From contig NC_133917.1 of NCBI RefSeq assembly GCF_964199755.1, positions 3,789,501 through 3,853,500 on the forward strand: 64,000 nt of DNA, in the 5' to 3' direction. Under the pieces are notes generated by a model. The model searched no databases. It had not been told where the DNA came from and saw only the letters and a list, made by a program, of their open reading frames with translations. Positions 42,868 through 57,800 of this stretch are shown here, piece by piece (position 1 is the first letter of the stretch; the number at the start of each line of letters is the position of its first letter). The position numbers and the translations under genes were made by a program. Source of the DNA: Larus michahellis (Eukaryota; Chordata; Aves; Charadriiformes; Laridae).

Positions 42868-45800
42868 CTTGGGGGGGGGCGAGCGGGATTAAGGGGGGGG
42901 TTAAACATCCTCAGAGCCTCCTCTTGCCCCACAGCTGGTTGGGGGGGGGGGACACCCCCCCCTCCACACCCCCATTTTGCAAGGCAGAGCCCTGAGGACA
43001 CCCCCCCACACACCCGTAGTAACTGGTCCTGGCCCCCCCCCACCCCCCAGCCCATGGTACCCAGCCCTGGGGGACCCCCTTCCCTTTCCTACCCCCATCC
43101 TGGGGGGGGGCTCAGGGGTCTCCCACCCCATAGTAGAGCCCTGGGGGACCCTGGGGAGCCCCCCCCAATGGCACCCAGCCCTGCGGGACCCTGAGGGACA
43201 CCCCCCCCTCAATGGCACCCATCCCTGGGGGACCCCCTTCCCCTTGCTAATCCCTTCCTGGGGGGGCTCAGGGGTCCCTCACCCCGTAGTACGAGCCCTG
43301 GAGGACCCTGGGGACCCCCACCCAATGGCACCCAGCCCTGGGGGACCCTGAGGGACCCCCACCCAATGGCAACCATCCCTGGGAGACCCCCTTCCCCTTG
43401 CTGATCCCTTTTTAGGGGGGTTTCAGGGGTCCCCCACCCTGTAGTATGAGCCCTGGGGGACCCTGGGGACGCCCCACCCAATGGCACCCATCCCTGGGGG
43501 ACCCCCTTCCCCTTGCTAATCCCTTCCTGGGGGGGCTCAGGGGTCCCTCACCCCGTAGTACGAGCCCTGGGGGACCCTGGGGACCCCCCACCCAATGGCA
43601 CCCAGCCCTGGGAGACCCCCTTCCCCTTGCTGATCCCTTTTTAGGGGGGGCCTCAGGGGTCCCCCCACCCTGTAGTACAAGCCCTGGGGGACCCTGGGGA
43701 CCCCCCCCCAATGGCACCCAGCCCTGGGGGACCCCCTTCCCCTTGCTAATCCCTTCCTGGGGGGGCTCAGGGGTCCTTCACCCCGTAGTACAAGCCCTGG
43801 GGGACCCTGGGGACCCCCTCCCAATGGCACCCAGCCCTGGGGGACCCTGAGGGACCCCCCCCAATGGCACCCAGCCCTGGGGGACCCCCTTCCCCTTGCT
43901 GATCCCTTTTTAGGGGGGGCCTCAGGGGTCCCCCCACCCTGTAGTACGAGCCCTGGGGGACCCTGGGGACCCCCCACCCAATGGCACCCAGCCCTGCGGG
44001 ACCCTGAGGGACCCCCCCCCCCAATGGCACCCAGCCCTGGGGGACCCCCTTCCCCTTGCTAATCCCTTCCTGGGGGGGCTTAGGGGTCCCCTATCCCACA
44101 ATAGAAGCCCTGGAGGACCCTGGGGACCCCCACCCAATGGCACCCATCCCTGGGGGACCCCTTTCCCCTTGCTAATCCCTTCCTGGGGGGGCTCAGGGGT
44201 CCCTCACCCCGTAGTATGAGCCCTGGGGGACCCTGGGGACCCCCCACCCAATGGCACCCAGCCCTGGGCGACCCTGAGGGACCCCCCCACCCAATGGCAC
44301 CCATCCCTGGGAGACCCCCCTTCCCCTTGATAGTCCCTTCCTGGGGGGGCTTATGGGTCCCCTATCCCATAATAGAAGCCCTGGAGGACCCTGGGGACCC
44401 CCACCCAATGGCACCCATCCCTGGGGGACCCCCTTCCCCTTGCTGATCCCTTTTTAGGGGGGGTTCAGGGGTCCCCCACCCTGGAGTATGAGCCCTGGGG
44501 GACCCTGGGGACCCCCCACCCAATGGCACCCAGCCCTGGGGGACCCTGAGGGACCCCCCCCAATGGCACCCATCCCTGGGGGACCCCTTTCCCCTTGGTA
44601 ACCCCGTCCCGGGGGACCTTAGGGACTCCCCCCACCCCATAGCACCACCCTTGGGACCCCCACCCCGTGCTACCCATCCCTGGGAGCACCCCCTCCCAGG
44701 GTGCCCACCCATCCCTGGGGAGGGGGGGGCTGTGGGTGCTGCTCCCCACTACCACCCCCGGGGGCTGGGGGGCATCACCTTGGGGCTGAGCCCCCCGTGG
44801 CGGCGGCCGGGCCCCTCGGGGGGGGCGGCGTCCAGGGGGATCTCGGAGCCCTGGGAGAGCAGGTCCTCGGAGCGGTCGTCGGGGCGCTCGTCCGTGTTGG
44901 TGCTGCCCACGTCGGGGGTGGCGCTGTGCGAGGGCTCGCTCGTGTGCCCCTCGTCCCCGTCCCCGTCCCCGTCCCCGTCCGAGAAGTTCTCCGAGCTGAA
45001 GGTCGACAGCGACTGGCGCTTGCTCATGCCCGGGGGCCACCTGGGGTGGGGGTGGGGGGTGGCGGGTGGGGGGAGTGAGGACCCGGCTGTCCGACCACCC
45101 ACAGACACCCCCCAACCCTGCACCCATCCCAGGTGTCCACGCACCCACACGTGGCCTTGCACCCATCCCGGGCAGCGGGGCACCCGTTGACCACCTGCAC
45201 CCATCCTGGGCTTCCAACCACCCATGGACCACCACCCTGCACCCATCTCCATGGACCACCACCCCACACCCATCCTGGGCTTCCAACCACCCACGGACCA
45301 CCACCCTGCACCCATCTCCATGGACCACCACCCAACACCCATCTTGGGCTTCCAACCACCCATGGACCCCCCCCTGCACCCATCCCAGGTCTCTGAGCAC
45401 CATGGACCACCACCCTGCACCCATCTTGGGCTTCCAACCACCCATGGACCCCCCCCCGCGCCCATCCCAGGTCTCTGAGCACCCATGGACCACCACCCTG
45501 CACCCATCCTGGGCTTCCAACCACCCATGGACCCCCCCCTGCACCCATCTTGGGCTTCCAACCACCCATGGATCCCCCCTGCACCCATCCTGGACTTCCA
45601 ACCACCCATGGACCCCCCCCTGCACCCATCTTGGGCTTCCAACCACCCATGGATCCCCCCTGCACCCATCTTGGGCTTCCAACCACCCATGGACTCCTCT
45701 CTGCAACCATCACAGGTGTCCACGCACCCACACGTGGCCTTGCACCCATCCGGGGCAGCGGGGCACCCGTTGACCACCTGCACCCATCCTGGGCTTCCAA

Positions 45801-48800
45801 CCACCCACGGACCACCACCCTGCACCCATCTCCATGGACCACCACCCCACACCCATCCTGGGCTTCCAACCACCCACAGACCACCACCCCGCACCCATCC
45901 TGGGCTTCCAACCACCCACGGACCACCACCCTGCACCCATCTCCATGGACCACCACCCAACACCCATCTTGGGCTTCCAACCACCCATGGACCCTCCCCC
46001 GCACCCATCCTGGGCTTCCAACCACCCACGGACCACCACCCTGCACCCATCTCCATGGACCACCACCCAACACCCATCTTGGGCTTCCAACCACCCATGG
46101 ACCCCCCCCGCGCCCATCCCAGGTCTCTGAGCACCCATGGACCACCACCCTGCACCCATCCTGGGCTTCCAACCACCCATGGACCCCCCCCTGCACCCAT
46201 CTTGGGCTTCCAACCACCCATGGATCCCCCCTGCACCCATCCTGGGCTTCCAACCACCCATGGACCCCCCCCTGCACCCATCTTGGGCTTCCAACCACCC
46301 ATGGACTCCTCTCTGCAACCATCACAGGTGTCCAACCACCCATGGCCCTCCTCTGTGTACCCATCCTGGGCATCTGGGCACCCACTGACCCCCCCTGCAC
46401 CCAACCTGGGTGTCCAACCACCCATCCACACACTCCCCTGCACCCATCCCAGGTCTCTCCGCACCCATGGATTCTGCCCCACCCCAACACCCAGCCTGGG
46501 CATCCAGGCACCCATGGACTCCTCTGCACCCATCTTGGGCTTCCAACCACCCATGGACCACCACCCCGCACCCATCTCAGGCCTCTGAGCACCATGGACC
46601 ACCCCCCTGCACCCATCCTGGGCTTCCAACCACCCATGGACCTCCTTTCTGCAACCATTCTTGGTGTCCAACCACCCATGGACCTCATGCACCCATCCCA
46701 GGCATCTGGGCACCCACCAACCCTCTGCACCCATCCAGGGCTTCCAACCACCCATGAACCTCCCCCCAGCATCCAGCCTGGGGGTCCAACCACCCATGGA
46801 CACCCCCCCCATGCCCATCCCATCCTCGGCTTCCAACGACCCACGGACTCCTCTCCGCACCCAACCTGGGTGTCCAACCACCCATGGACCCCCCCCGGCA
46901 CCCATCCTGGGTGTCCAACCACTCACAGACCCCCCCCCCGCACCCATCCTGGGCACCCACTGACCCCCCCGCACCCATCCTGATCTTCTGAGGACCCATA
47001 GACACCCCTCCTGTGCCCACCCCGGGGGTCTGAGCGCCCATGGACCACCCCCCCCTGCACCCATCCTCGTCTTCCAACTACCCATGGACCCCCCACCCGC
47101 ACCCACCCCAGGTGTCCAACCACCCATAGACACCCCCCCCGCACCCATCACAGGCCTCTGAGCACCCATGGACCACCCCCCCCCAGAGCACCCATCCTGG
47201 CTGTCCAGCCCCCCCTGCACCCACCCCAGGTGTCCGAAGGCCCACAGACCCCCAAAGGGATGTGGGCACCCAGGGCCGGGGGGGGGGGTGTGGGGGGGTG
47301 TCAGCACCCACCTCTGCCGCAGCGGCAGCTCCACCTCGCTGTCCACTTCCCCCTCCTCCTCCTCCGACGAGACCCCCCGCTTCTGGGGGCAGAGGGGGGG
47401 GGCGTTGGGGTCCTCCCGCTGCCCCTCGGGAGGGACCCATGGGGCCTGACCCCCCCCCCCTCCACCCCAGAGGGACCCACGGGGCCTGACCTCCCCCCCT
47501 CCCCCCCAAGAAGGACACAGGGGTCCTGACCCCCCCCCCAGGACGCACCCATAGGTCCCAAGACCCCCCCTTCCACCCCAGGAAGGACAGAGGGGTCCTG
47601 ACCCACCCCCCCAGGATGCACCCATAGGTCCCAAGACCCCCCCCTTCCACCCCAGATGGGTGCATGGGTCCTGACACACCCCCCCCCATCCCCAAGGATG
47701 CACCCATGGGTCGTGACCCCTTCCCAGAATGGATCTGTGGGTCCTGCCCGCCCCCCCTTCACCCCAGGAAGGACAGAGGGGTCCTGACCCCCGCCGGGGT
47801 GCACCCATAGGTCCCAAGACCCCCCCCTTCACCCCAGGAAGGACCCATGGGCCCTGACCCCCCCCCAGGATGCACCCATGGGTCCTGACCCCCTCCCAGG
47901 ATGGATCCATGGGTCCTGCCCCCCCCCTTCACCCCAGGAAGGACAGAGGGGTCCTGATCCCCCCCCCCCAGGATGCACCCATGGGTCCCAAGACCCCCCC
48001 TTCACCCCAGGAAGGACAGAGGGGTCCTGATCCCCCCCTCCCAGGATGGATCCATGGGTCCTGCCCCCCCCCCCTTCACCCCAGGAAGGACCCATGGGGC
48101 CTGACCCCCCCCCCAGGATGCACCCATGGGTCCTGCCCCCCTCCCAGGATGGATCCGTGGGTCCTGCCCCCCCTTTCACCCCAGGAAGGACAGGTCCTGA
48201 CCCCCCCTCCGAGATGGACCCATAATCCTGCCCCCCCCCCTCCCAACTCAGGAGGGACCCCTGTGTCTGACTCCCCCCCCGCCCCCCCCGAAGGGATCCA
48301 TCCCACTCCCCACGGCTGGGATGGACCTGGGGGTCCTGCCACCGCCCCCCCCCCCCAAATCTGTCGTCTCCCCCCCAAAAATGGGACCCGGGGGTCCTGG
48401 GGGGGGGGGTGTCTCACCTGCCCGCGGGTGACGGCCGCCCGGTACAGCAGCGCCGCGGGGGTGAGGTGCTGCCCGGGCCCCCCCTTGCCCCCCCGGCCGG
48501 TCCCGCTCTCCCGCTCGGGCTCGCCGGGGGCCGGGGCCCGCGGCGGGGGGGACCCTTGGGTGCCCGTCGCCCCCCCAGGTCCCGCGTCGGGGACGGCGGC
48601 CGGGGGGGCGCCCGCAGCCTCCAGGGTACCCCCGAGGAGATCGGGGCCGGCGGCGGTGGGGGGGGGTCCGGGAAGTCCCCGGGGGGGTCCGGTCTCGGGA
48701 CCCGGTTCCCCGCAGCCCCCCCGGGGTCCGGCTTTGCGATGGCGGCCCTTGGCCCGACGGCTGCGGCCGGGCGAGGGGGGGCCCTTGGGACACCCCGGCA

Positions 48801-51800
48801 GGGCCACCTGCGCCATGGCCGCGTCCAGCTTGGGCAGCAGCACCTCCGGCTTCAGGATGTCGGGGCTGGGGGGGGGACACACGGGGGGGGCTGCGGGCGG
48901 GAACACGGGCACCCGGGAGCCCCTGTGATCCGCCCCCCCCCCCCCCCCCGCCCCAGCCAGGAGGGACCCCCATGGCCAGACCCTGGAATCCCCCCCCCCC
49001 AGCCGGCAGGGACCCCCATATCCAGACCCTCCAAATCCCCCCCCCCATATCCAGACCCTGCAATCCCCCCCCCGAGCTGGGAGGGACCCCCAACCCCCAT
49101 ATCCAGACCCTCCAAATCCCCCCCCCTCAGTCAGGAGGGACCCCCATGGCCAGACCCTGGAATCCCCCCCCCCGCCCCAGCTGGGAGGGACCCCCATATC
49201 CAGACCCTCCAAATCCCCCCCCCCCCATATCCAGACCCTGCAATCCCCCCCCCGAGCTGGGAGGGACCCCCATATCCAGACCCTCCAAATCCCCCCCCCC
49301 AGCCAGGAGGGACCCCCATGGCCAGACCCTGGAATTCCGCCCCCAGCCAGGAGCGGGGTGACCCCCATATCCAGACCCTCCAAACCCGCCCCCCCCCCAG
49401 CCAGGAGGGACCCCCATGGCCAGACCCTGGAATTCCCCCCTCCCTGGAATTCCCCCTCCAATTCCCCCCCCTCCCAGTCAGGAGGGACCCCCATATCCAG
49501 CCCCTCCAAATCCCCCCCCCAAGTCAGGAGGGACCCCCATGTCCAAACCTCCAACCCTCCAACCCCCCCCCCAGCCAGGAGGGACCCCCATGGCCAGCCC
49601 CTGGAATTCCCCCTCTCCCTGGAATTCCCCCTCCAATTCCCCCCCCAGCCAGGAGGGACCCCCATGTCCAAACCTCCAAACCCCCCCCCAGCCAGGAGGG
49701 ACCCCCATGGCCAGCCCCTGGAATTCCCCCCTCCCTGGAATTCCCCCTCCCCCTGGATTTCCCCCTCCAATTCCCCCCCCCAGCCAGGAGGGACCCCCAT
49801 GGCCAGCGCCTCCAAACCCACCCCCCCACCCCCAGCCAGGAGAGACCCCCGTGTCCAGCACGCCCCCCCCCCCCCCCCAAAAGGTCCTGTCACCCCCCCC
49901 CCTTCCAACCCCACACCCCCCCCAAAAGCCCCCCCCCCGCCCAAGGGACACTGGCATCTGCACCCCCAGCGCCCCCCCCACCCCAAAGGACCCCAGCACC
50001 CCCTGTCCCACACCCCTGTCCCCAACGGACCCCGGGGCACCCAACTCCCCGCCCCCCCCGCCGCAAAAGGACGCAGGGGACCTGGCTCCCAGCCCCACAA
50101 GGACCCCCACATCCATGTCCCCACACCCCTACCCTGAGGGACCCCCACATCCATGCCCCCCCCACTCCTCCCACGAAGCACCCAGGTACCTGAACCCCCC
50201 AGACACCCCCCTCCAGGGTCTACTCGCCCCCCCCCCTGCCCAGGTCTCCCCCCGACCCAGGCGTCGGGGCGCACCGCTTGCCGTGGGGCGAGAGCTTCTG
50301 GGGGACGTTGCGTTTCTTGATGAGGGTCTCGACGGCGTTGCCGTGCAGGAGCCCCCGCGGCGCCCGCGGCTTGAAGAGCCCGGGGTAACGCTTCTCCAGC
50401 GCCTGCTCCCGCCTGCCAGGGACCCGGCGTGGGCACCCGCCCCCCCAGGGGACGCCGCATGGGGTGGCCATGGCCTTGGGGAGGGGGTGGCCTTGCGGGG
50501 GGGTGGCCGTGGGGTAAGGGCTGGTCATCGGCTCAGGGTAGCTATGGGGTGGGTATAGGGCTGGCCGTGGCCATGGGGTCGATATAGGGCTGGCCATGGC
50601 CATGGGGTAGGTATAGGGTTGGTTGTGGCCATAGGGGTCGATATAGGGCTGGCTGTGGCTGTGGGGTAGATATAGGGTTGGCTGTGGCCATGGGGTCAAT
50701 ATAGGGCTGGACATGGCCATGGGGTAGGTATAGAATTGGCCATGGCCATGGGGTCGATATAGGGCTGGCCATGGCCATGGGGTAGGTAGAGGGTTGGTTG
50801 TGGCCATAGGGGTCGATATAGGGCTGGCTGTGGCCATAGGGGTTGATATGGGGCTGGCCATGGGGTCGATATAGGGCTGGCTGTGGCTGTGGGGTAGATA
50901 TAGGGTTGGCTGTGGCCATGGGGTCAATATAGGGCTGGACATGGCCATGGGGTAGGTATAGAATTGGCCATGGCCATGGGGTCAACATAGGGCTGGCCAT
51001 GGCCATGGGGTAGGTATAGGGTTGGTTGTGGCCATAGGGGTCGATATAGGGCTGGCTGTGGCCATAGGGGTTGATATGGGGCTGGTTGTGGCCATGGGGT
51101 AGGTATAGAATTGGCCATGGCCATGGGGTTGACATAGGGCTGGACATGGTCATGGGGTGGATATAGGGCTGGCTGTGGCCATGGGCTAGATATAGGGTTG
51201 GCTGTGGCCATGGGGTCAATATAGGGCTGGTTGTGGCCATGGGGTAGGTATAGAATTGGCCATGGCCATGGGGTGGATATAGGGCTGGTCGTGGCCATGG
51301 GGTAGGTATAGAATTGGCCATGGCCATGGGGTCGATATAGGGCTGGCCGTGGCCATGGGGTAGATATGGGGCTGGCCATGGCCATGGGGTCGATATAGGG
51401 CTGGCCGTGGCCATGGGGTAGATACAGGGGTCGATATAGGGCTGGCTGTGGCCATGGGGTAGATACAGGGTTGGTCATGGTCATGAGGTGGCTATAGGAT
51501 TGGCCATGGGGTGGCTATAGGCTTGACTATGGCCATGGGGTGGCTATGGGGTAGATATAGGGTTGGCCACGGCCATGGGGTGGATATAGGGTTGGCATGG
51601 GGTGGCCATGGGGTGGGTATAGGGTTGGCCATGGCCATGGGGTCGATATAGGGTTGGCCATGGCCATGGGGTAGATATAGGGTTGGTCATGGCCACAAGG
51701 TGGCCATGGGGTGGATACAGAGTTTGCCATGGCCGTGAGATGGCTATAGAATTGGCCATGGGGTAGCTATAGGGCTGGCCACGGGGTGGATATAGGCTTG

Positions 51801-54800
51801 ACTGTGGCTATGGGGTAGATATAGGGTTGGCCATGGCCATGGGTTGGATATAGGGTTGGCATGGGGTGGCCATGGGGTGGCTATAGGGTTGGCCATGGGG
51901 TGGCTATAGGGCTGGCCATGGGGTGGCTATAGGGTTGGCCACGGGGTGGATATAGGGTTGCCATGGGGTGGCTATAGGGCTGGCCATGGGGTGGCTATAG
52001 GGTTGGCCACGGGGTGGCCACGGGTTTGCGATAGGATTGGCCGTGGGCTGGCTAAGAAGGTTGGCCGTGACCACGGCGGGTGGCCATAGGGTTGGCCGCG
52101 GCCATAGGGTTGGTGCGGCGTTGGCCGCGGCCGTGGGGCGGGTCCGGGGGGGGGGGGGGTGGGGGGGGGTGCTGGGGGCGCCCCCTCACCTGAGCAGCTC
52201 CTTCTCCTTGAGCTCCAGCTGCAGCATGAGGGCGCTGAGCTCCATGTAGAGGTTGTTGGCGCGTTCCAGCTTCCGCTCGTAGTGCTCCCGGATGTCCAGC
52301 GCGTGCCTGGCACCGGGGCGTTGGCACGCGCGGCACCCCACGGCGCCCCACGGTACCCCACGGCACCCCACGGCGTCCGCCACGCGCAAGGACAGCCACC
52401 CAACAGCCCTCCCTGTACGCCAGCGCCCCCTGATCCCCCCCCGGCCCTGGCCCTGGTCCCCCCCCGCCATGTCCCTGGTGCCCCCATGGCCATGCCCCCG
52501 CCCTGGCCCCAGTGTCCCCAGTGTCCCCAGTGTCCCCAGTGTCCCCAGTGCCCCGCGGCCGGGCCCCACCGGAGCTCCTCGCGCCGGCGGTTGATGAGCT
52601 CCTCCTCCAGCCGGTGCAGACACGTCCCCTCCGACTTGATCTTCTCGAAGTGCAGCTTCACCTCCTCCCGCCACTCCGCCTGCGGCACGCGGGCACCGGC
52701 TACCGCGGGCACCGGCCACCACGGGCACTGGCCACCATGGGCACTGGCTACCACAGGCACTGGGCATTGACCACCATGGGCACCGGCCACCATGGGTACC
52801 GGACACCCTGGGCACTGGCTACCATGGGCACTGGGCACCTGCCACCATGTGCATTGGGCACCCTGGGCACCGGCCACCATGGGCACCGGCCACCATGGGC
52901 ACCCTGCACCCTGGGCACTGGCTACCATAGGCACTGGGCACCCCCGACAGTGGGCACCTCGGACACTGGCTACCATGGGCACCGGGCACCCTGGACACTG
53001 GCTACCACAGGCACTGGGCACTGGCCACCATGGGCACTGGCCACCATGGGCACCCTGCACCCTGGGCACTGGCTACCACTGGCAATGGGCACCCTGGGCA
53101 CTAGCTACCACAGGCACTGGGCACCAGCCACCGTGGGCACAAGCCACCATGGGCACACCGCACCCTGGGCACTGGCTACCATGGGTACCGGGCACCCTGG
53201 GCACTGGCTACCATGGGCACTGGGCACCTACCACCATGTGCATTGGGCACCCTGGGCACCGGCCACCATGGGCACCGGGCACTCTGGGCACTGGCTACCA
53301 CAGGCACTGGGCACTGGCCACCATGGGCACTGGCCACCATGGGCACCCCGCACACTGGGCACTGGCTACCACTGGCAATGGGCACCCTGGGCACTGGCTA
53401 CCATGGGTACTGGGCACCCTGGGCACTAGCTACCACAGGCACTGGGCACCAGCCACCATGGGCACGGGCCACCATGGGCACCCCACACCCTGGGCACTGG
53501 CTACCACAGGCACTGGGCACTAGCCACCATGGGCACTGGCTACCACAGGCACTGGGCACCAGCCACCATGGGCACAAGCCACCATGGGCACCCCACACCC
53601 TGGACACTGGCTACCACAGGCACCGGGCACGCCCAACAGTGGGCACCTCGGACACTGGCTACCATGGGCACCAGGCACCCTGGGCACAGGCTACCACAGG
53701 CACTGGGCACTGGGCACTCTGGGCACGGGCCACTCTGGGCACCGGCCACCATGGGCACCCCACACTCTAGGCACTGGCTACCACTGGCAATGGGCACCCT
53801 GGGCACTGGCCACCATGGGCACCCCGCACCCTGGTCACTGCCTACCATAGGCACTGGGCACCCCCAACAGTGGGCACCTTGGACACTGGCTACCACGGGC
53901 ACTGGCTACCACAGGCACTGGGCACCAGCCACCATGGGCACAAGCCACCATGGGCACACCGCACCCTGGCCACTGGCTACCACGGGCACTGAGCACCCTG
54001 GGCTCTGGCCACCATGGGTACCGGGCACCCTGGGCACTGGCTACCATGGGCACCGGGCACCTGCCACCATGTGCATTGGGCACCCTGGGTACTGGCTACC
54101 ATGGGCACCAGGCACCCAGCGCACTGGCTACCACAGGCACTGGGCACCAGCCACCACAGGCACCAGGCACACTGGGCACTGGCTATCACAGGCATCGGGC
54201 GCCCCGGGCAGCGGGAACCCTGGGCACCAACTATGGCAGGCACTGGGCACCTGGGCACTGGCTACCACGGTCACTGGACACCCTGGGCACCGGCTACCAC
54301 AGGCACCGGGCACCCTGGGCACTGGGTGCTGTGGGCACTGGGCACCGTGGGCACTGGCTACCACTTGTACTGGGCACCCTGGGCACCGGCTACCATGGTC
54401 ACCAGACACCCCGGGCACCAGTTACTGCAGGCACTGGGCACTCCTAGCATTGGCTACTGAGGGTACTGGGCACTGCGGGCATTGGCTACCAAGGGCACTG
54501 GGCACCCTGGGCACCAGGCACCCAAGCACCAGGTACCGTAGGCACCTGGCACCCCAGGCACTGGGTACCCCATGCACTGGCTACTACTTGTACTGGGCAC
54601 CCTGGGCACTGGCTTCTGTGGGCACTGGGCACCCTGGGCATTGGCTACCGAGGGCACTGGGCATCCCGGGCACTGGCTTCTGTGGGCACCGGGCACCCTT
54701 GGCACTGGCTACAGCAGGCACCAGGCACCCTGGGCACTGGCTACCGAGGGCACGGGGCACCCTGGGCACCAGGCACCCAAGCACCAGGTACAACAGGCAG

Positions 54801-57800
54801 CTGGCAACCCAGGCACTGGCTATCGTGGGCACCGGGACACCCCAGGCACCAGTTACTGCAGGCACCGGGCACTCCTGGCACTGGCTACCGTGGGCACTGG
54901 GCACCCTGGGCACTGGCTACCACATGTACTGGGCACCCTGGGCACTGGCTACTGAGGTCACCGGGCACCCTGGACAGGAGCTACCACAGGCACCGGGCAC
55001 CCTGAACACCGGGCACCCAAGCACCAGGTACAGCAGACACCGGGCACCCTGGGCACTGGCTACCATGGGCACCAGTTACTGCAGGCACGGGGCACCCCGG
55101 GCACTGGCTACCACGGTCACCAGACACCCTGGGCACTGGCTACCACAGGCACCGGGCACCCTGGGCACTGGGTGCTGTGGGCACTGGGCACCCTGGGCAC
55201 TGGCTACCACATGTACTGGGCATCCCGGGCACTGGCTACTGTGGGCACCGGCTACCGTGGGCACCAGACATCCCAGGCACCACTTACGGCAGGCACTGGG
55301 CACCCCGGGCATTGGCTACTGATGTCAACGGGCACCCTGGGCACCGGCTACTGCAGGCACTGGGCACCCTGCACACCAGGTATGGCAGGCACTGGGCACC
55401 CTGGGCACTGGCTACCACGGTCACTGGACACCCTGGGCATTGGCTACCACAGGCACCAGGCACCCTGGGCACTGGGCACCCTGGGCACTGGCTACCGTCG
55501 GCACCAGACACCCCGGGCACCAGTTACTGCAGGCTCGGGGCACCCCGGGCATTGGCTACCACGGTCACCGGACACCCTGGGCACTGGCTACCACAGGCAC
55601 CGGGCACCCTGGGCACTGGGTGCTGTGGGCACTGGGCACCCTGGGCACTGGCTACCACATGTACTGGGCACCCCGGGCACTGGCTACCGTGGGCACCGGA
55701 CACCCCGGGCACCAGTTACTGCAGGCACTGGGCACCCCAGGCATTGTCTACTGAGGTCACCGGGCACCCTGGGCACCAGGTATGGCAGGCACTGGGCACC
55801 CTGGGCCCTGGCTACCACGGTCACTGGACACCCTGGGCACTGGGCACCCTGGGCACTGGCTACCACGGTCACTGGACACCCTGGGCCCTGGGCACCCTGG
55901 GCACTGGCTACCGTGGGCACCAGACACCCTGGGCACCAGTTACTGCAGGCACTGGGTACACCAGGCATTGGCTACTGAGGGCACTGGGCAACCCGGGCAC
56001 TGGCTACTGTGGGCACTGGGCAACCCAAGCACTGGGCACCCTGGGCACCGGCTACTGTGGGCACTGGGCAACCCAAGCACTGGGCACCCTGGGCACCAGC
56101 TACTGTGGGCACTGGGCAACCCAAGCACTGGGCACCCTGGGCACCGGCTACTGTGGGCACTGGCCACCATAGTCACTGGGCACCCTGGGCTCCCAGGGGC
56201 ACGAGACGGCCCGGTCACTGCGTTACCCGGGTGCAGCTGCTCCAGGCACTGGGATATACTGGGAGCAGCTTCCACGAGTGCTGGGATACACTGGGCAAGG
56301 ATACCCCGGGCACTGGCTCCCACTGGCACCAGTTGCCCCAGCGCCAGCCCCCCCAGTCACTGGGGTGTGAAGCAGGTCTCCTGCGGGGTTTGGGGGTGCG
56401 CGGGGCGGGGTGGGGGGGGTCCCAGGGTGCTGTATGCCTCTGGGTGCTTGGGGGGGTCCTGGGTGCTGGGGAGGGGGGCCCAGGGTGCTGGGTATCCTGG
56501 GGGTCCCTGGGTGTTAGGGCTCCTGCGGTGCTGGGGGAGTCCTGGGTGCTGGGGGGGGGCCCAGGGTGCTGGGTATCCTGGGGGTCCCTGGGTGTTAGGG
56601 CTCCTGGGGTGCTGGGGGAGTCCTGGGTGCTGGGGGGGGGCCCAGGGTGCTGGGTATCCTGGGGTGCTGGGGGGGTCCTGGGTGCAGGGGGGGGCCCAGG
56701 GTGCTGGGTATCCTGGGGGTCCCGGGGTGATGGGGGTCCTGGGGTGATGGGGGGTGCTGGGTGCTGGGGGGGGCCCAGGGTGCTGGGTATTCTGGGGGTC
56801 CCTGGGTGTTAGGGTTCCTGGGGTGCTGGGGGTGTCCTGGGTGCTGGGGGGGGACCCAGGGTGCTGGGTATCCTGGGGGTCCTGGGGTGATGGGGGGGTG
56901 CTGGGTGCTGGGGGGGGGCCCAGAGTGCTGGGGGTCCTGGGGTGATGGGTATCATGGGGGGTCCCTGTGTACCAGGGGTCCCGGGGTGCTGGGCTCCTGG
57001 GTGCTGGGGTCCCAGGTAGTGGGGTGCTGGGGTGCTGGGGGTCCCGGGGTTCTGGGGTGCCAGGGTGGTGGGGTCCCAGGTGGTGGGGTCCCAGGTGCCG
57101 GGGGTCCAGGGGTGCTGGGGTCCTGGGTGGTGGGGTCCCAGGTGGTGGGGTCCTGGGTGCCGGGGGCCCAGGGGTGGTGGGGTGCTGGGGGTCCCGGGGT
57201 TCGGGGGTGCCGGGGTGCTGGGGTCCTGGGTGGTGGGGTCCCCAGTGCCAGGGGTCCAGGGGTGGTGGGGTCCCGGGTGGTGGGGTCCCGGGTGCCAGGG
57301 GTCCAGGGGTGGTGGGGTGCCAGGGTGTTGGGGTCCCAGGGTGGTGGGGTGCCGGGTGGTGGGGTCCCCGGTGCTGGGGGTCCAGGGGTGGTGGGGTGCC
57401 GGGTGGTGGGGTCCCCGGTGCCGGGGGTCCAGGGGTGGTGGGGTGCCGGGTGGTGGGTACCTGGGATTTGAAGTAGGTCTCCTGGGGGGTGGAGAGGACG
57501 TCGGCGGAGGCGATGTCGAGGTGCAGCAGGATCTGGCGGAAGGACGGCCGGTTCCGGGGCTTGCTGTTCCTGGGGGGAGCGGCAGGGCGCTGGGTGGGGG
57601 CTTTGGTGGGGGGGTTGGGGGGGTGGGGGGCAGGTGGGTGCCAGGGGGTGACGCAGTGCCGGGGCTTTTTGGGAGCAGGGGCAGAGAAGGGCGCACAGGA
57701 GACAGTGGGGCACCCGAGGGGCAGCGGTGCCCGGGGTGCAGCCTGGTGGGGGGCGGGGGGCCATGGACAACCCTCCCCCCCCCCAGGATGGGGGTCCCTA

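Noticed and set aside
44749-47910. 1053-codon open frame on the minus strand, and similar long frames at 53529-55322 and 10707-13079
   Set aside because: Products of 42-bp, 32-bp and 51-bp repeats with periods at or near multiples of three; they overlap real MAP3K12 or AMHR2 exons only by chance of phase.
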